Positions 1-9,286 of a stretch of 64,000 nucleotides of DNA are shown here, piece after piece; position 1 is the first letter of the stretch, and each line of letters begins with the position of its first letter. Source of the stretch: Centrapalus pauciflorus. Lineage: Eukaryota > Streptophyta > Magnoliopsida > Asterales > Asteraceae. Below the pieces are notes generated by a model that had not been told where the DNA came from, ran no database searches, and worked only from the letters and a program-made list of their open reading frames with translations. The stretch spans positions 62,001 to 126,000 of the forward strand of contig JAANYP010001190.1 in assembly GCA_020465985.1 (NCBI GenBank), written 5' to 3'. The translations under genes and the position numbers were made by a program.

Positions 1-2
1 CA

Positions 3-2075
3 CTAACAAATTCTCTGAGCTTTGTTGAGTATACTGCAGAAGCTGATGCATACAGGGTTGAAGCTGCTAACACAAATTCGCATGCTGCCAATACAATTTC
101 TCAAGCTGTTGGCACAAAGTTTCAGACTGCTGCAGATTCAACAAGTTGGGATGATTACACCACTCTACCACTTCTGTCTTGTGATCCTCCAGGGGTCCTA
201 AATGCTCAACATGATGCAAATCCAGGTACTGAAGTCCCACTCCCAAGTTCTGAGAGAACAGCTCCAACACAAAGGGACACAGTCCCAGATTCAAGTCAAG
301 CTGTTCCTGAAGCTGATCCTTTCACTGGTCCTGATGGAGATGATACAAATCTTGGATCCTCTTTTCAGACTGAGAGAGAGCCTACACTAAGGGTTCACAA
401 GTATCATCCTCTCAATCAAATACTGGGTGATCCAAGCACTCCTGTACAAACAAGGAAAATGGTTCAAAATGAGACTGCTGCTGCTGAACAAACAGTTCCA
501 GAATTCAGCCTAGCTGCCTTTGAGAATGCCTGTTTCATGTCTCAATTAGAACCTAAAAAGGCATCAGAAGCATTAAAAGATTCATCCTGGATTGAGGCTA
601 TGCAAGAAGAGCTTCTACAGTTCAAAATTCAGAATGTATGGACTCTGGTGGATCTTCCTAAAGGTAAGAGAGCAATTGGTACAAGATGGGTGTTCAGAAA
701 CAAGAAAGATGAGAGAGGGATAGTAATCAAGAATAAAGCAAGACTAGTGGCACAAGGGTACACTCAAGAAGAAGGCATAGATTATGATGATGTATTTGCT
801 CCAGTAGCAAGAATTGAGGCCATGAGACTATTTTTAGCCTATGCAAGCTTCAAAGGATTTAAAGTGTATCAAATGGATGTCAAGTCTGCTTTTCTGTATG
901 GAACAATTGAAGAGGAGGTCTATGTGTGTCAATATCCTGGTTTTGAAGACTACAAGTATCCAGACAGGGTGTACAAGCTAGACAAGGCTCTCTATGGTCT
1001 CCATCAAGCCCCCAGAGCATGGTATGACACTCTGTCATCATACCTTCTACAGAATGGATTCAAGAGAGGCACTCTGGACAAAACACTTTTCACCAAGTCT
1101 ATCAAAGATGAGATTCTGCTTGTCCAAATCTATGTTGATGACATCATCTTTGGCTCAACCAATGATTGTTTGTGCAAAGAGTTTGAGGCTTTAATGCACA
1201 AAAAGTTCCAAATGAGCTCAATGGGAGAACTCACTTTCTTTCTAGGATTACAAGTCAAGCAGAAGCCTACTGGTCTCTTCATAAGCCAGTCAAAGTATGT
1301 GAAAGACATACTGGACAAATTTGGGTATCAAGACACCAAAGCTGCAGGCACTCCAATGGATCCTCATAAGCAGCTTCATACAGACAAAGATGGCATAGAT
1401 GTGGATATTCATTTATACAGATCTCTTATAGGATCTCTTATGTATCTAACATCTTCCAGACCTGATATCATGTTTGTTGTCTGTGTGTGTGCTAGGTTTC
1501 AATGCTCTCCAAAGGACTCTCACTTGGTTGCTGTTAAGAGAATCTTTAGATACCTTAAAGGCCAACCACACTTAGGCCTATGGTATCCTAAAGACTCTCC
1601 CCTTGTAATAACTGCTTATTCTGACAGTGACTATGGTGGATGCAACATTGACAGGAAATCCACAACTGGTGGATGTCAATACTTAGAAGCAAGATTGGTC
1701 TCTTGGCAATGCAAAAAGCAGACAACTGTGTCCACATCATCCACTGAAGCAGAATATGTAGCAGCTGCAAGCTGCTGCTCCAAGGTAATGTGGATTCAAA
1801 ATCAGCTAAGAGACTATGGTATGAATTTCTTATCCACTCCTATTTATATTGACAATTCAAGTACAATCAGCATTGTGCAAAACCCAGTGAAATTCCCAAA
1901 AACCAAGCATATAGAAATCAGATTTCACTTTATCAGAGATTGTAATGAAAAGAAGTTAATCCAAGTTACCAAAATACATACAGATGATCAGTTAGCTGAT
2001 CTATTTACAAAACCTTTTGATGTAGGAAGGTTCACTTTCCTAGTATCAAATATTGGTATGGTAAACATGGATTAA
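3..2075 (+). CDS. pol: Ty1/copia Pol C-terminal part: reverse transcriptase and RNase H (partial)
   Basis: The frame is open from base 3 without a stop, so this is the 3' part of a longer Pol. The first 150 or so residues are the polar linker after integrase, ending in the copia-type HPLNQILGDPSTPVQTR. The RVT_2 domain follows, with WIEAMQEEL, ARLVAQGYTQEEGIDY, FAPVARIEA and the catalytic YVDD at 1131-1142. RNase H shows SDSDYGGC, STTGG, SSTEAEYVA and DLFTKPFD near the end. The enzyme copies element RNA into cDNA in the virus-like particle. No frameshift or stop is seen in about 690 codons, making this one of the best kept genes of the window. Only the 5' end is missing. Confidence 0.93.
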   Translation, partial: LTNSLSFVEYTAEADAYRVEAANTNSHAANTISQAVGTKFQTAADSTSWDDYTTLPLLSCDPPGVLNAQHDANPGTEVPLPSSERTAPTQRDTVPDSSQAVPEADPFTGPDGDDTNLGSSFQTEREPTLRVHKYHPLNQILGDPSTPVQTRKMVQNETAAAEQTVPEFSLAAFENACFMSQLEPKKASEALKDSSWIEAMQEELLQFKIQNVWTLVDLPKGKRAIGTRWVFRNKKDERGIVIKNKARLVAQGYTQEEGIDYDDVFAPVARIEAMRLFLAYASFKGFKVYQMDVKSAFLYGTIEEEVYVCQYPGFEDYKYPDRVYKLDKALYGLHQAPRAWYDTLSSYLLQNGFKRGTLDKTLFTKSIKDEILLVQIYVDDIIFGSTNDCLCKEFEALMHKKFQMSSMGELTFFLGLQVKQKPTGLFISQSKYVKDILDKFGYQDTKAAGTPMDPHKQLHTDKDGIDVDIHLYRSLIGSLMYLTSSRPDIMFVVCVCARFQCSPKDSHLVAVKRIFRYLKGQPHLGLWYPKDSPLVITAYSDSDYGGCNIDRKSTTGGCQYLEARLVSWQCKKQTTVSTSSTEAEYVAAASCCSKVMWIQNQLRDYGMNFLSTPIYIDNSSTISIVQNPVKFPKTKHIEIRFHFIRDCNEKKLIQVTKIHTDDQLADLFTKPFDVGRFTFLVSNIGMVNMD

Positions 2076-2416
2076 TTAGTTTTCATTATTATCTACTCAG
2101 TATGCTTATTTAAGGGGGAGACACTGTTTCATTGAAAAGATGCATAATGTCTAAACTAACAGCATGAGTATTTTCTCATGCTGCTAGTTCATTTTCTCGG
2201 ACTGCTAGTTATTCACTTGATCTGTCAAAGTGTGCAGGGTATTTAGGTAATTCTTTAATGTGTGTGCGTGGGACCCAACCTTTTCAAAACCTTTAAAGGT
2301 CCCAGTTTCGTTCAATTGTAAGTACCAGTTACAAAATTCCTTCCACGGCCTTCTTTTCCCTCTGAACGATTCTCACACACGTCTTTGCAAACCCTAAACC
2401 CTTCGTTTGATCATCA
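2076..2416 (+). other. Spacer between pol and the envelope-like ORF, with internal PPT-like tract and leader-like sequence
   Basis: No gene. A PPT-like AAGGGGGAG lies at 2112-2120, 37 bases after the pol stop and 5.6 kb before the real 3' LTR. It is followed by copies of the family word (CATGCTGCTAG, GGACTGCTAG). The last 130 bases look like a plant gene leader: pyrimidine-rich, then AAACCCTAAACCC at 2389-2401, then the ATG at 2417. Whether it acts as a promoter is not shown by sequence. Confidence 0.5.
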
Positions 2417-3642
2417 ATGGAGTTTGTTAAGGAACACAACTGTCTTCCCTACTCGCTAAAACACTTAGACCTTCAACCGTTCCATGACATGATGGACTTT
2501 CTACGACACTCCCATATCCATCATGCACTCCATATAAACCCCACCATTTACATATCGCATATCGAACAGTTCTGGCATCATGCCACTGTTCAATCCATAA
2601 ATGGAATTCCTTCTATAATATCAAAGATTGATGGCACTCCCATCACCATTACTGAGGAATCCATTCGAAGCCACTTACATCTTCAAGATGCCACAGGTAT
2701 AACTGACCTAACTCTTGATGCTTTACATACAGGTCTTTTTAATATAGGTTATAGGGGTCCTGCTGATTCTTTTACTTTCTTAAAAGCCCATTTTTCTCCT
2801 AAATGGAAATTTCTTGTTCATATTATTCAGCAGTGCATGAGCCCCAAAAGAACTGGTTGGTCTGAATTTTCTTCTAATATTGCCACTGCGTTAGTGTGCT
2901 TTTCAACAGGCCAACGGTTCAATTTTTCTAATATGATTTTTCAGGGGATGTTAAGGCATCATTCCCTAAAGAGTGGGAAATTTTTGATGTATCCTAGATT
3001 TTTGGCAGAAATCATTGCACACACTTGCACCACTTCTCATTCAAATAAACGGATACATGTTTCCCACAGGCACTCACTATCCTCTATAAAGAGACTTTTG
3101 AAACATAGTGCCAATTTTTTGAGTGTTGATGTTCCATTGCCTTCTGCAATGATGAACATCATTCCACAACACAGAGGAGAGGGTCCTGAGCAGGCTCAGC
3201 CTATCATCACTGCTACACCCCCAGGACCCCAACCCCCTCCTCATGATACACAAATTCCTTCTGATCCTTTTGAACAGCCAACTCGCCCACTCAAATTTCT
3301 ATACAAAAGGAAAAGGGGACCAGGAGCTCCTTCCTCCTCCTCCCATAGACAAGAGCCATATATCCCTGTGCAGGAGGACACTTCTGCACAGAATATCCAA
3401 AGGGAACCAATTGAGGAAACTCCCATCCTCACTCAGGAGGTGAACATCTCTTCAGAGATTGTTCATATGGGTTCTGTGGCTGGCACTACTGCTGTTTCTG
3501 CAAAAGAGAAACAGGACAGTGCCAACATCTCTAAGACCACACCCATGGCAACAGCCAGTGTGCAAACACAAGCTGGAAGTCCCCAGAACCAGGAACAGAG
3601 GGGCCCAGAAGTTTCTACTTCTGGTATTCATGTCAGTGATAG
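2417..3642 (+). pseudogene. Envelope-like accessory ORF of copia-1, N-terminal part, cut by a solo LTR
   Basis: The ATG at 2417 follows a leader-like stretch and opens a frame of about 408 codons before the LTR boundary; reading on into the LTR it stops at 3682. The first 210 residues form a globular, His/Ile-rich region (FHDMMDFLRHSHIHHAL, then FLKAHFSPKWKFLVHIIQQ) that aligns by eye with the start of the copia-2 envelope-like protein (FREVLDFLAESRIGHAL). The remainder is Pro/Ser/Gln-rich and low complexity. This is the usual make-up of the extra ORF after pol in Sireviruses. I see no clear signal peptide or membrane helix, so the name envelope-like is historical and the function unknown. 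The other half is at 5998-7600 in the same frame. Confidence 0.75.
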
Positions 3643-5992
3643 TGTGAAGACCTTCCCTTACGGGGCAGTCCTCAGAGTCTAGGTCCCACATCATGCAACA
3701 CGATATCAATCATAACTAAGATAGAGTAATTTAAGTTGCGGAATTTCATATTACAAGTACAAACATTAGGATAAGTTTAATACAAATTTTAGTTCAGATT
3801 ACAATTTTTAAAATAAACTAATAAAGGGCACAAGACTATTCTAATTCATGTCATCATACATTCAAATCAAATCTACCCAGACCACCACAATTTTCATCTG
3901 CCAATCAGTACCGAAGGGCTTTGCTGAGTAGTGGTCTATAGAATACTTCAATCTTGATCTTGTAAGACCTAAGAACTAGGTCCTGCAGGTGACTTTCCTT
4001 TATCTTTTCCTGTAAAATATTAAACAACAACTGGTAAGCAAGGCTTAGTGAGAATATAGATTTTCAGGTTACATGCATTAATCAAGCGGATCATGGGTCA
4101 AAGCGTGATATGTCTGGACTGCCGCTACAGCCACTCAATGATTGAGACATAGAACTCAGGGAATCGGATGATGTTCAGCCCACGCTCACGCTTTTAGTGG
4201 AAGCTATCCACTCATGCTGGGCTAGCTACCAGCGGTCTTCATGGGGGAACATCGGAATATCAATACCAAGTTCAATAGAACTGGTGACATAGCTAGGTCT
4301 AGAACAATAGACCGATAAGGCTAGTTATTCTAAGCTGAATCAATATGTCAAATGATGCGATCAATAAAGAAAGCATAGTGATCAAAGTCATGATAGCAAT
4401 AACATATGAAATGAACTATAAGTACAATGTCATGTGAAATGATAAGTCAAATTAGCTATCATGATCCACAGGGCATCACCGAACCATGGTGTGCACAGGT
4501 CACAATCCAGCTGAGCATTCATGAATGTCAAATAAACTGTCATCAACAATATATCTCAATCGGAAGTCTAGCATGAAAAACTGAATATCTATAACTCACA
4601 GTTTCTGTAGTCTTTATCAAGCAGATTTATAATCCACCACCTGGGTTATCCCAGGATTTATCTTTAATCTTTCTGAACTCTGGCTTTGCCTTTTCAATCT
4701 TTAATTCTGTAATTCTTTAACTCTTTGTTCAGAATTTATCTGAACCTGTCCAGAATAATATTACATCATTGTCAATTTCATAAGCTTTTGACTTTAAAGT
4801 CTTTATATTCTTATTTTCATCTGATTCTGACTGATAATTCTTTATTCTTCCATCTTGGATTAATGATTCTTGTGTTTAAAGAATATCAAAATATATATAT
4901 ACAAATTCGGACCAACCCCCATCCGGATTCGGATCTAAGGATCATCCGAATTAGGATCAGATCCGAAATGCACAGAAAATTGGGGAACTCGCCGAGTTCA
5001 CATCCGAACTTCGGATAGAGAACCGGATTTCGGACACAACCGAATTATGTTGACCCATCCGAATTCGGGTCCATCCGAGATCGGTTCTAATTTAATTTCG
5101 GTCCAAATCTAATTTCGGTTTTCATCCGAATTCGGGTCCCAACCGAATTCGGATCCGATACTTATGAATTTTTTGAAGAATGTTCAAGCTGTTCTTGGGA
5201 ACTCGCCGAGTTCCCTATGAACTCGCCGAGTTCACTTGCAGATATGCAAGTCGCAACTTACGGGTTTTATCAAAAATTCATCAATCGACAATTATACTAA
5301 CATGCAATTAAATCCAACGTTATATTATCAATTTTGGGGTGTTTCTACACTATTTTCCCTATCTCTAACACATTAAATCGTCCAGATTAGTTCAAAATGT
5401 TGAAATTTTCTCAAGAACACAAAAGTTTATAAAAACTCAGATTTTTGATCTTTTTGGACGATTTAAGCTACGATTTCTGTTTCTAAATCATTTATGGGTT
5501 TCATTACATGATTTCTAACCAATATTTCAAGCATGCAACATAATTTCTACAGATTTTAAATCCGAATTTGATGCATTTTAAACTCTTAAAATACAAAATA
5601 AAAACTTAGAATTAGTTGTATTACCTTAATATTCTTCTGATTCTTGAAAATCTTTAACTAATTTCACGAATTCTTCTTACAAATCTTTAATTTCCAGCAT
5701 GCTTTTAGAGTGAAAGTGAGAGAGTTTTGAAGGTTGAGAGATGATGAGAAATGAAGAAATAAAGACTTAGAGTCTTTATATTTCTAGACTTTAAAATATT
5801 GACACAATTGGTCCCTCCACATCTGATTTTCATTTAAATTCAGATTTATCTTCATTTTATCATCACTAGTTAATTTATCTTAATCAAATATTTTCATTAC
5901 TTAATAAAAAATTACAATACAAATAATGTAATAAAATTACATTATTGAATCAAAGACAGAATTAAAGTTAAGTAAAAAGCTACGTTGTTACA
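3643..5992 (-). mobile_element. Solo LTR of the gypsy A family inside the copia-1 envelope-like ORF
   Basis: The plus strand starts TGTGAAGACC and ends TTGTTACA, the reverse complement of the gypsy A LTR termini. It is bounded by a perfect 5-bp target duplication, GATAG at 3638-3642 and 5993-5997. There is no internal domain, so it is a solo LTR left by recombination between two LTRs. Length is 2350 bp, against 2072 and 3477 bp for the gypsy A LTRs, which carry deletions and an insertion. Its middle holds a dense set of CCGAATTCGG words and three GAACTCGCCGAGTTC palindromes. Open frames inside it (for example near 4725) have no recognisable product. Confidence 0.93.
4909..5233. repeat. Cluster of CCGAATTCGG-like words and three GAACTCGCCGAGTTC palindromes in the solo LTR
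   Basis: From 4909 to 5155 the sequence is crowded with TTCGG, CCGAA and CCGAATTCGG variants. GAACTCGCCGAGTTC, a near-perfect palindrome, occurs at 4985-4999, 5199-5213 and 5219-5233. A related but not identical set occupies the matching place of the gypsy A LTRs (about 36005-36185 and 44190-44365). Confidence 0.85.
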
Positions 5993-5997
5993 GATAG

Positions 5998-7600
5998 ATC
6001 TCAAGCACCTCAGGTGTTTTCTGATCTTGAGACTAGTCTGCAACTCATGCTCTTGACGGATCCCAAGCTGAAACCTGTTGTAGCCATGTTGGAATATCAA
6101 ATGTCCATCATTGCTGCACAGGGGGCTCAAATTTTTGCACTCAAGCAGGCAGAGGCGGCTCAAAATAAAAGAATGGATTATCTTCACAAGGGGTTCACCC
6201 TCTGTGGAAATAAAATCATGAAATTAGAGCAGATGATTCAAACCCAAGGAGCAAAGGTTGTAGGTCCTTCTGACCAAACCAATGCTTCCAAAAAGGGGGA
6301 GAATCAGGAGGTTCCCAAATCAGTCCAAGCAGCTCCAACAACATCAGTCCAAGCAGCATCAATAGTTCCATCTTCTAGGCTAGCAGTCCCAACAGCTTCT
6401 CAAGCTGTTAGCCTAGAAACTCAAGCTGCTGCCCCAAAAGCAACTGGACTTATTCTAAGGGAAAGAGTTCAAGCTCCATCAAGTACAGTCCAAGCAACAT
6501 CTTCTTCTGCAAAAGACAAGGGCAAGGGCATCCTTATTGAATCTCCAAAGCACAAATTCTCATCCAAAGAAGCCCAGATTGCCTTTGATGCTGAAGTTGC
6601 CAGGAAATTGGCAGAAGAAATGGACAAAGAATTAGATCAGCAAGCCCAGCCCCCAATAGATGATGATGAGACATTAGGTGATTACCTAAAAGGGTTTGTG
6701 GGCAAACAAGGTGAAAAGAAGAGAAAGATGCCAACAGGGCACACCAAGGCTGAGCACAGAAGATTTTTAATCAATTTTGCCTTTGCAGCAGGTATTCCAA
6801 AGAAAATGGCTCAGTCCATGACTATTGAAAAGCTGCAGGAGATACATGATAAAGAAATGGAGAAAAGAAAGAAAACAAAAGTCTCCCAAGAAGTACAACC
6901 ATCCCAAGAAGTCCAACCATCAAAGAAATCAGTCCAAACAGAAGCTGCTGCCAGTGCACCTGCTCCCACTGATAAAGCTGTTGCTGTTATTCCTTCATCT
7001 GATCCATCATCAGAAGCAAAGCTGCATCAGGTTAAGAGGGTGCTATTTGAGCAACAACTGCAAAAGGTAATAGAGATAGAGAAGCTGATTGATCAGCATG
7101 ATTTTACAAAGCCTTTGATTAATTACTGGTATGCTAAGTCCCTGGATGAAAGAGATTTAAGGGTCAAGTTTGTAATAAGAAGAGAGTCTGGACCAGAAGA
7201 AGAGTTTGATACATTCTGGCAAATGGTTCAGAAGTTGACCAGGGATGAGCTAATAAAGATGTATAATATAGGGTCTGTTACTCAAGTTAGATCTGCTTTA
7301 CCACAAGTGAAGCAACTTATCAAAGATCTAAGTTCAGTCGTTGACCCTGAATTTGCAAGAAAAGAGATAGAAGATGCTGAGAAGAAAGGGAAAAAGATCA
7401 AGCAAGTTGATCTGTTTGTCAAGTCAAGGACATACAGAATCAAATTCACAGATGGGTCTGGTATTTTCTTCAATCTCGAATTTTATAGTTTTTCAAAAGA
7501 TATGCTGCTCCAAATAAAATCTGTTAGGATATCTTGTGATAAAGAAGAGATGAAGAGAGAATTTTTGAAGGCTATAGATCAGAAACTTGCACAGTTATAA
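5998..7600 (+). pseudogene. Envelope-like accessory ORF of copia-1, C-terminal part
   Basis: The frame is open from the right target duplication to the stop at 7600 and is in phase with the N-terminal half, because the inserted LTR plus one duplication copy is 2355 bases (3 x 785). Without the insertion the protein would be about 940 residues. It starts with a helical stretch, then a region with repeated SVQAA/SVQAAS units (6320-6500), an acidic segment, a Lys-rich segment (KQGEKKRKMP) and a C-terminal globular part around KQVDLFVKSRTYRIKF. No catalytic motif is visible. The SVQAA repeats are written in the same CAAGCAGC/CAAGCTGCT words that fill this family's LTR. Confidence 0.7.
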
Positions 7601-7691
7601 GTTTTTTGAAAGCCTTGGTTTGTATATAGCAGTTTACTTATTCATTTCCATTTTTTTGTATAGAACTTAAAGTCTTGTGTAAAGAATTTAA

Positions 7692-7704
7692 GTTAGGGGG
7701 AGAT
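7692..7704 (+). other. Polypurine tract of copia-1
   Basis: GTTAGGGGGAGAT lies immediately before the LTR start TGTTGGG at 7705. It is the expected primer site for plus-strand DNA synthesis. Confidence 0.85.
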
Positions 7705-7961
7705 TGTTGGGAAATAGTTTAAGTATGTTCAAACTGTTAGTTAGACTTCTCAGACTGTTAGTAGATTTTATATGTAAATCCAAAGTTCATGCTGCTAGTT
7801 GAAGAAACTCGAGCTGCCAGTGTAAAAGTTCAAGCTGCCAGAGCAAATCAACTCAAGCTGCTCTGTTCATGCTGTCAAGTGATTCAAGCTGCTCAACAGT
7901 TTCATAAACAGAAAGTGCTGATTTTCAGGAAAAGATATCTACATGAAGATTCCAACATATC
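7705..7961 (+). repeat. Copia-1 3' LTR, truncated
   Basis: It begins TGTTGGGAAATAGTTTAAG and is closely similar to the copia-3 5' LTR at 61262 for its whole length. It holds eight variants of a TTCAAGCTGCTAG-like word. It stops at 7961, where copia-2 starts. The copia-3 LTR shows that roughly 400 bases of this LTR are missing. Confidence 0.88.
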
Positions 7962-8606
7962 TGTTGGTACATCCCGTGTGACGATAGCAGTCTAAGTGGT
8001 CTTACATTGTGATTTAGCATGTGTTTGTTATATATATATTATATATGATTGATGCTTATTAGTGTTTGTATGTTTGAACTTGATATAACGTATTACAAGA
8101 AGTTCAAACATAAAGTTCAAAGATAAAATCAATCATAAGGTAATATCATAAGTTTTATCACTTAAGAGTTTAAGTATTTTGGCTAGATTCGAATTGCTTA
8201 AGGGAATACATTCGAATCTGAGATAGATTCGAATGAGACCTTAGATTCGAATGGGCTAGATTCGAGACTGTCAATATGGACAGACTCGAATGGGCTTTGG
8301 GCCAGATTCGAGTTTGGCCCACATCAGACTCGAATCAAGGTCTATAATTAGGGATAGACTCGAAATATTATCAGACTTTTTGCAGAATTCGTGAGGGATT
8401 AAGCAAAGGGCGATCTCGAGTTTATCAGCTAGGTGAGTGCCGTTGAGGAGAGAATTAGTTCGTAGGATCGTTCGTGTGTCGTTCGTTCAGCGTCTAATAG
8501 TCTCCGTGTTCCGTTGGTTGAGAGTTGTCCGTCTAACCCTCAACGAGGATTCCGCACTCGTTCACGGATCCGCGTCTAGATAGATCTTGCAGTCGTAGAC
8601 CTTACA
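7962..8606 (+). repeat. Copia-2 5' LTR
   Basis: It begins TGTTGGTACATCCCGTGTG and ends ACCTTACA, two bases before the PBS. From 8185 to 8364 it carries nine AGATTCGAAT/AGACTCGAAT words. The TATATATATATTATATAT stretch near 8032 lies in the part that differs from the 3' LTR. Confidence 0.93.
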
Positions 8607-8608
8607 AG

Positions 8609-8624
8609 TGGTATCAGAGCCAGG
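8609..8624 (+). other. Primer binding site of copia-2 (tRNA-iMet)
   Basis: TGGTATCAGAGCCAGG follows the LTR by two bases and matches the complement of the initiator tRNA-Met 3' end, as is usual for plant copia and gypsy elements. Confidence 0.93.
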
Positions 8625-9286
8625 TTACGGAGTGTTCTTCGTGTTCTTCGTGTTCATCAGATACATTCTAGGTTTCTTGACGCTAGTTGGATGGTTTTGC
8701 TCTCAAAAACGTGTTTTTGAGCTTAGCAAATTCATATTCGGGAAACACTTTGTCGTTTTTCACGTTTTTGATCGAAATCATTATTTTTCGTTTGAAAAAT
8801 AGTGATTTAATCTGTAAAACGTCAAAAAATCAATGTGTTAGCCGTTTTTCGAGTTTGCGGCGCTCGAATCTATAGGGGTAATTAGGGTTTCACTTTAGTC
8901 TCGAGTCTAACCTAAATACGCTCCTTTCGAGTCAATTTCAGAGAGTTTCGAGTCTACTTTGTTTCGAATCTGTTACTTCATTCGAATAGGATCTCGAGTC
9001 TATAGTAGTTTCGAGTTTATTTCGAGTCTGGTACTGTTTCGAATCTGTGCTTCGATTTTGCGGAAATTCGAATCTGCTGAGCCTTCGATTCTAAGGACCA
9101 TCGATTCTAAGGAGTTGTTCGAATCTGACATACTTTCGAATCTAATTGACTTTTAAGACTTAATCGAATTTAATCTCAAAAGATTTAATCTTAATTAGTT
9201 TCGAATCTATCTAGATTCGAATAAGTTAGTCTAAATCAGTTTCGAATTAAATTAATTAAGTTCAAATTCAATTTGTTTCAGAAAAG
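8625..9286 (+). other. Copia-2 untranslated leader, rich in TTCGAATCT words
   Basis: No convincing gene lies between the PBS and the gag start at 9287. From about 8900 to 9250 the stretch is filled with TTCGAATCT, TTCGAGTCT and CTCGAGTCT. Several short frames here are products of this repeat and are not called. Confidence 0.8.

Larger units (their letters stand above)
1..7961 (+). mobile_element. Copia-1: Sirevirus-like Ty1/copia element, 5' truncated by the window edge
   Basis: The window opens inside pol and runs through an envelope-like ORF, a polypurine tract and the first 257 bp of a 3' LTR. The order pol, extra ORF, PPT, LTR is the Sirevirus arrangement within Ty1/copia. The 3' LTR breaks off at 7961, where copia-2 begins, and its remainder is not seen elsewhere in the window. 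A minus-strand solo gypsy LTR sits inside the envelope-like ORF. The LTR start is closely similar to the 5' LTR at 61262, so copia-1 and copia-3 belong to one family. Confidence 0.9.

Noticed and set aside
4725..5018. 97-codon frame
   Set aside because: It lies inside the solo LTR and is partly made of CCGAATTCGG words. No family resemblance.
8609..8624. tRNA gene
   Set aside because: TGGTATCAGAGC sites (here, 38660, 50238, 57546, 61927) are primer binding sites, complementary to the tRNA 3' end only.
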